Positions 6,637 to 7,082 of a stretch of 7,082 nucleotides of DNA are shown here, in pieces. The notes below the pieces were generated by a model, which did no database searches, had not been told where the DNA came from, and worked only from the letters and a program-made list of their open reading frames with translations. Made by a program: the position numbers and the translations under genes. Source of the stretch: Fidelibacterota bacterium (GTDB lineage Bacteria > Marinisomatota > SORT01); the NCBI GenBank assembly GCA_022563775.1, contig JADFMS010000066.1, positions 1 to 7,082 on the forward strand, given 5' to 3'. The first letter of the stretch is position 1. Each line of letters opens with the position of its first letter.

Positions 6637-6665
6637 ATCATACATACTTTTTTAACGCTTGTCAA
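6637..6665 (-). promoter_or_regulatory. Sigma70-type promoter of the toxin-antitoxin operon
   Basis: On the minus strand a perfect TTGACA (6665-6660) is followed after the ideal 17 nt by TATGAT (6642-6637), five of six consensus positions. Transcription should begin near 6630 and give a leader of about 35 nt before the antitoxin ATG at 6596. Confidence 0.82.
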
Positions 6666-6696
6666 GTATTATTTCCGGAATGTGCGAATTGTGAGA

Positions 6697-6785
6697 GTCA
6701 GGATTCAGACTGACCGTACGATGTTGTGCGGGTTAGGATTCAGACTGACCGTTACGATGTCTTGGGGGTTAGGGCTTGCCCTGAC
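6697..6785. repeat. Three tandem hairpin units, period 35-36 nt
   Basis: Units start at 6697, 6732 and 6768 with GTCAGG, GTTAGG and GTTAGG, and each has CTGACCGT after its apex. Units 1 and 2 share the apex GATTCAGA; unit 3 has GGC-TT-GCC instead. Units 1 and 2 share ACGATGT after the stem, and unit 3 has a related ACACATCG. The wobble in units 2 and 3 (T opposite G) means they fold best on the plus strand. There are no unique spacers and no cas genes, so this is not a CRISPR array. It lies upstream of the toxin-antitoxin promoter. Confidence 0.65.
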
Positions 6786-6794
6786 CGTAACACA

Positions 6795-6956
6795 TCGCAT
6801 CTTCGATGCGAAAAATTCCCCTCTTGAGAGGGGTGGCATTTTGATTTATCAAAATGACGGGGTGTGTTAAGAGATAAAGGTAACTGTCATTGCGAGCGAA
6901 GCACGGCAATCTCATACAATAATTGAACAATAACACCCCTCACCTCTGCGAGGCAC
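6795..6956. repeat. Cluster of dispersed palindromic repeats up to the IS end
   Basis: In order: TCGCATC-TTC-GATGCGA (6795-6811), CCCCTC-TTGA-GAGGGG (6818-6833), CATTTTGA-TTTA-TCAAAATG (6837-6856), GACGGGGTGT (6856-6865), the GTCATTGCGA box followed by GCGAAGC and GGCAATCTCA (6886-6914, ATTGC/GCAAT arms), then ACACCCCTC and CCTC-TGC-GAGG ending in CACT (6933-6956). GTCATTGCGA..GCAATCTC is a motif I know as a common interspersed repeat in many bacterial genomes. A plus-strand open frame across this region is repeat translation. I see no gene between 6666 and 7056. Confidence 0.65.
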
Positions 6957-6976
6957 TGTATAGACCGGGTACATGA

Positions 6977-7015
6977 GTTACAAGTGTTCGGAGACATGGG
7001 TAACACTTTTGTAAC
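6977..7015. repeat. Inverted repeat in the IS leader
   Basis: GTTACAAGTGTT (6977-6988) and AACACTTTTGTAAC (7002-7015) pair as 7 plus 5 bp with a 2-nt bulge, around a 13-nt loop. It lies about 28 nt before the transposase ribosome site. It may be part of transposase recognition or an RNA hairpin that limits read-through expression. Confidence 0.55.
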
Positions 7016-7056
7016 TTGGCATGAATCGCCTAAATTCAGGAAAAAGGAGGGATGTC

Positions 7057-7082
7057 ATGCCGTGGAGGGAGTATTCGGTAAT
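7057..7082 (+). CDS. IS481-family transposase, first eight codons only
   Basis: ATG at 7057 follows AAAGGAGGG (7043-7051) with a 5-nt spacer. The visible codons read MPWREYSV and run off the right edge. The start MPW(K/R)E is typical of the N-terminal helix-turn-helix of IS481-type DDE transposases (integrase core). The call rests on this short peptide plus the upstream terminal-end architecture. An ATG at 7052 in another frame stops after nine codons. Confidence 0.6.

Larger units (their letters stand above)
6957..7082 (+). mobile_element. Left end of an IS481-like insertion sequence (cut by window edge)
   Basis: The element appears to begin with TGTATAGACC at 6957; IS481 members commonly begin with TGT. 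It contains two copies of an ACATGRGTWACA-type motif (from 6971 and 6995), and the transposase start follows at 7057. The boundary is supported because the sequence just before it aligns to 1495-1519 in another repeat copy and the alignment ends here. The other end and any target duplication lie outside the window, so completeness is unknown. Confidence 0.6.

Noticed and set aside
6697..6785. Possible CRISPR array
   Set aside because: Units abut with no unique spacers, there are only three copies, arms vary, and no cas gene is present.
6631..6870. 79-codon plus-strand frame ending in an N-S-P-L-E-R-G-G type peptide
   Set aside because: That peptide is the usual translation of CCCCTC..GAGGGG repeats; the frame starts in the toxin-antitoxin promoter and runs through tandem hairpins.

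Overview
This 7.1 kb window looks like a stretch of chromosome from an uncultured Gram-negative bacterium. The evidence is a signal-peptide lipoprotein, a predicted outer-membrane beta-barrel protein, good Shine-Dalgarno sites and two clear sigma70-type promoters (TTGACA with TATATA or TATGAT). The GC content is moderate, with AT-rich gaps. The 'EPTGPDDEE' linker after the lipoprotein cysteine and the many short palindromic repeats are reminiscent of FCB-type lineages (Marinimicrobia, KSB1 or Ignavibacteria-like). That placement is an impression only; no marker gene is present.

All complete genes are on the minus strand. Read in the direction of transcription from right to left, they are: a MazEF-type toxin-antitoxin pair (6596-5989) with its own promoter, operator and terminator; a membrane-anchored patatin-like phospholipase (5772-4030) with its own strong promoter and terminator; a secreted beta-barrel protein (about 3631-2753) preceded by a 14-codon open frame with an excellent ribosome binding site; a lipoprotein (2475-1636); and a family 2 glycosyltransferase with TPR-like repeats (1325 to beyond position 1). 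At the right edge, on the plus strand, the left end of an IS481-like insertion sequence begins, with the first eight codons of its transposase.

The genes appear to be separate transcription units, not one pathway. The gaps of 180-460 bp between them (all except the toxin-antitoxin gap) are filled with dispersed palindromic repeats of at least three sequence types: GTTAGGG..CCCTGAC hairpins, CCCCTC..GAGGGG hairpins, and hairpins with a TGATTTATCA apex or a GTCATTGCGA box. Two intrinsic terminators, behind the phospholipase and behind the toxin, are each directly followed by the same type of GTGCGG-stem hairpin, so the terminator and hairpin look like one duplicated module.

I do not see a convincing new multi-gene system. 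The most interesting points are the repeat families and their apparent arm-swapping, the terminator-hairpin module, the IS end lying inside a repeat copy, the odd 5' end of the beta-barrel gene, and the membrane-anchored patatin beside a toxin-antitoxin pair.
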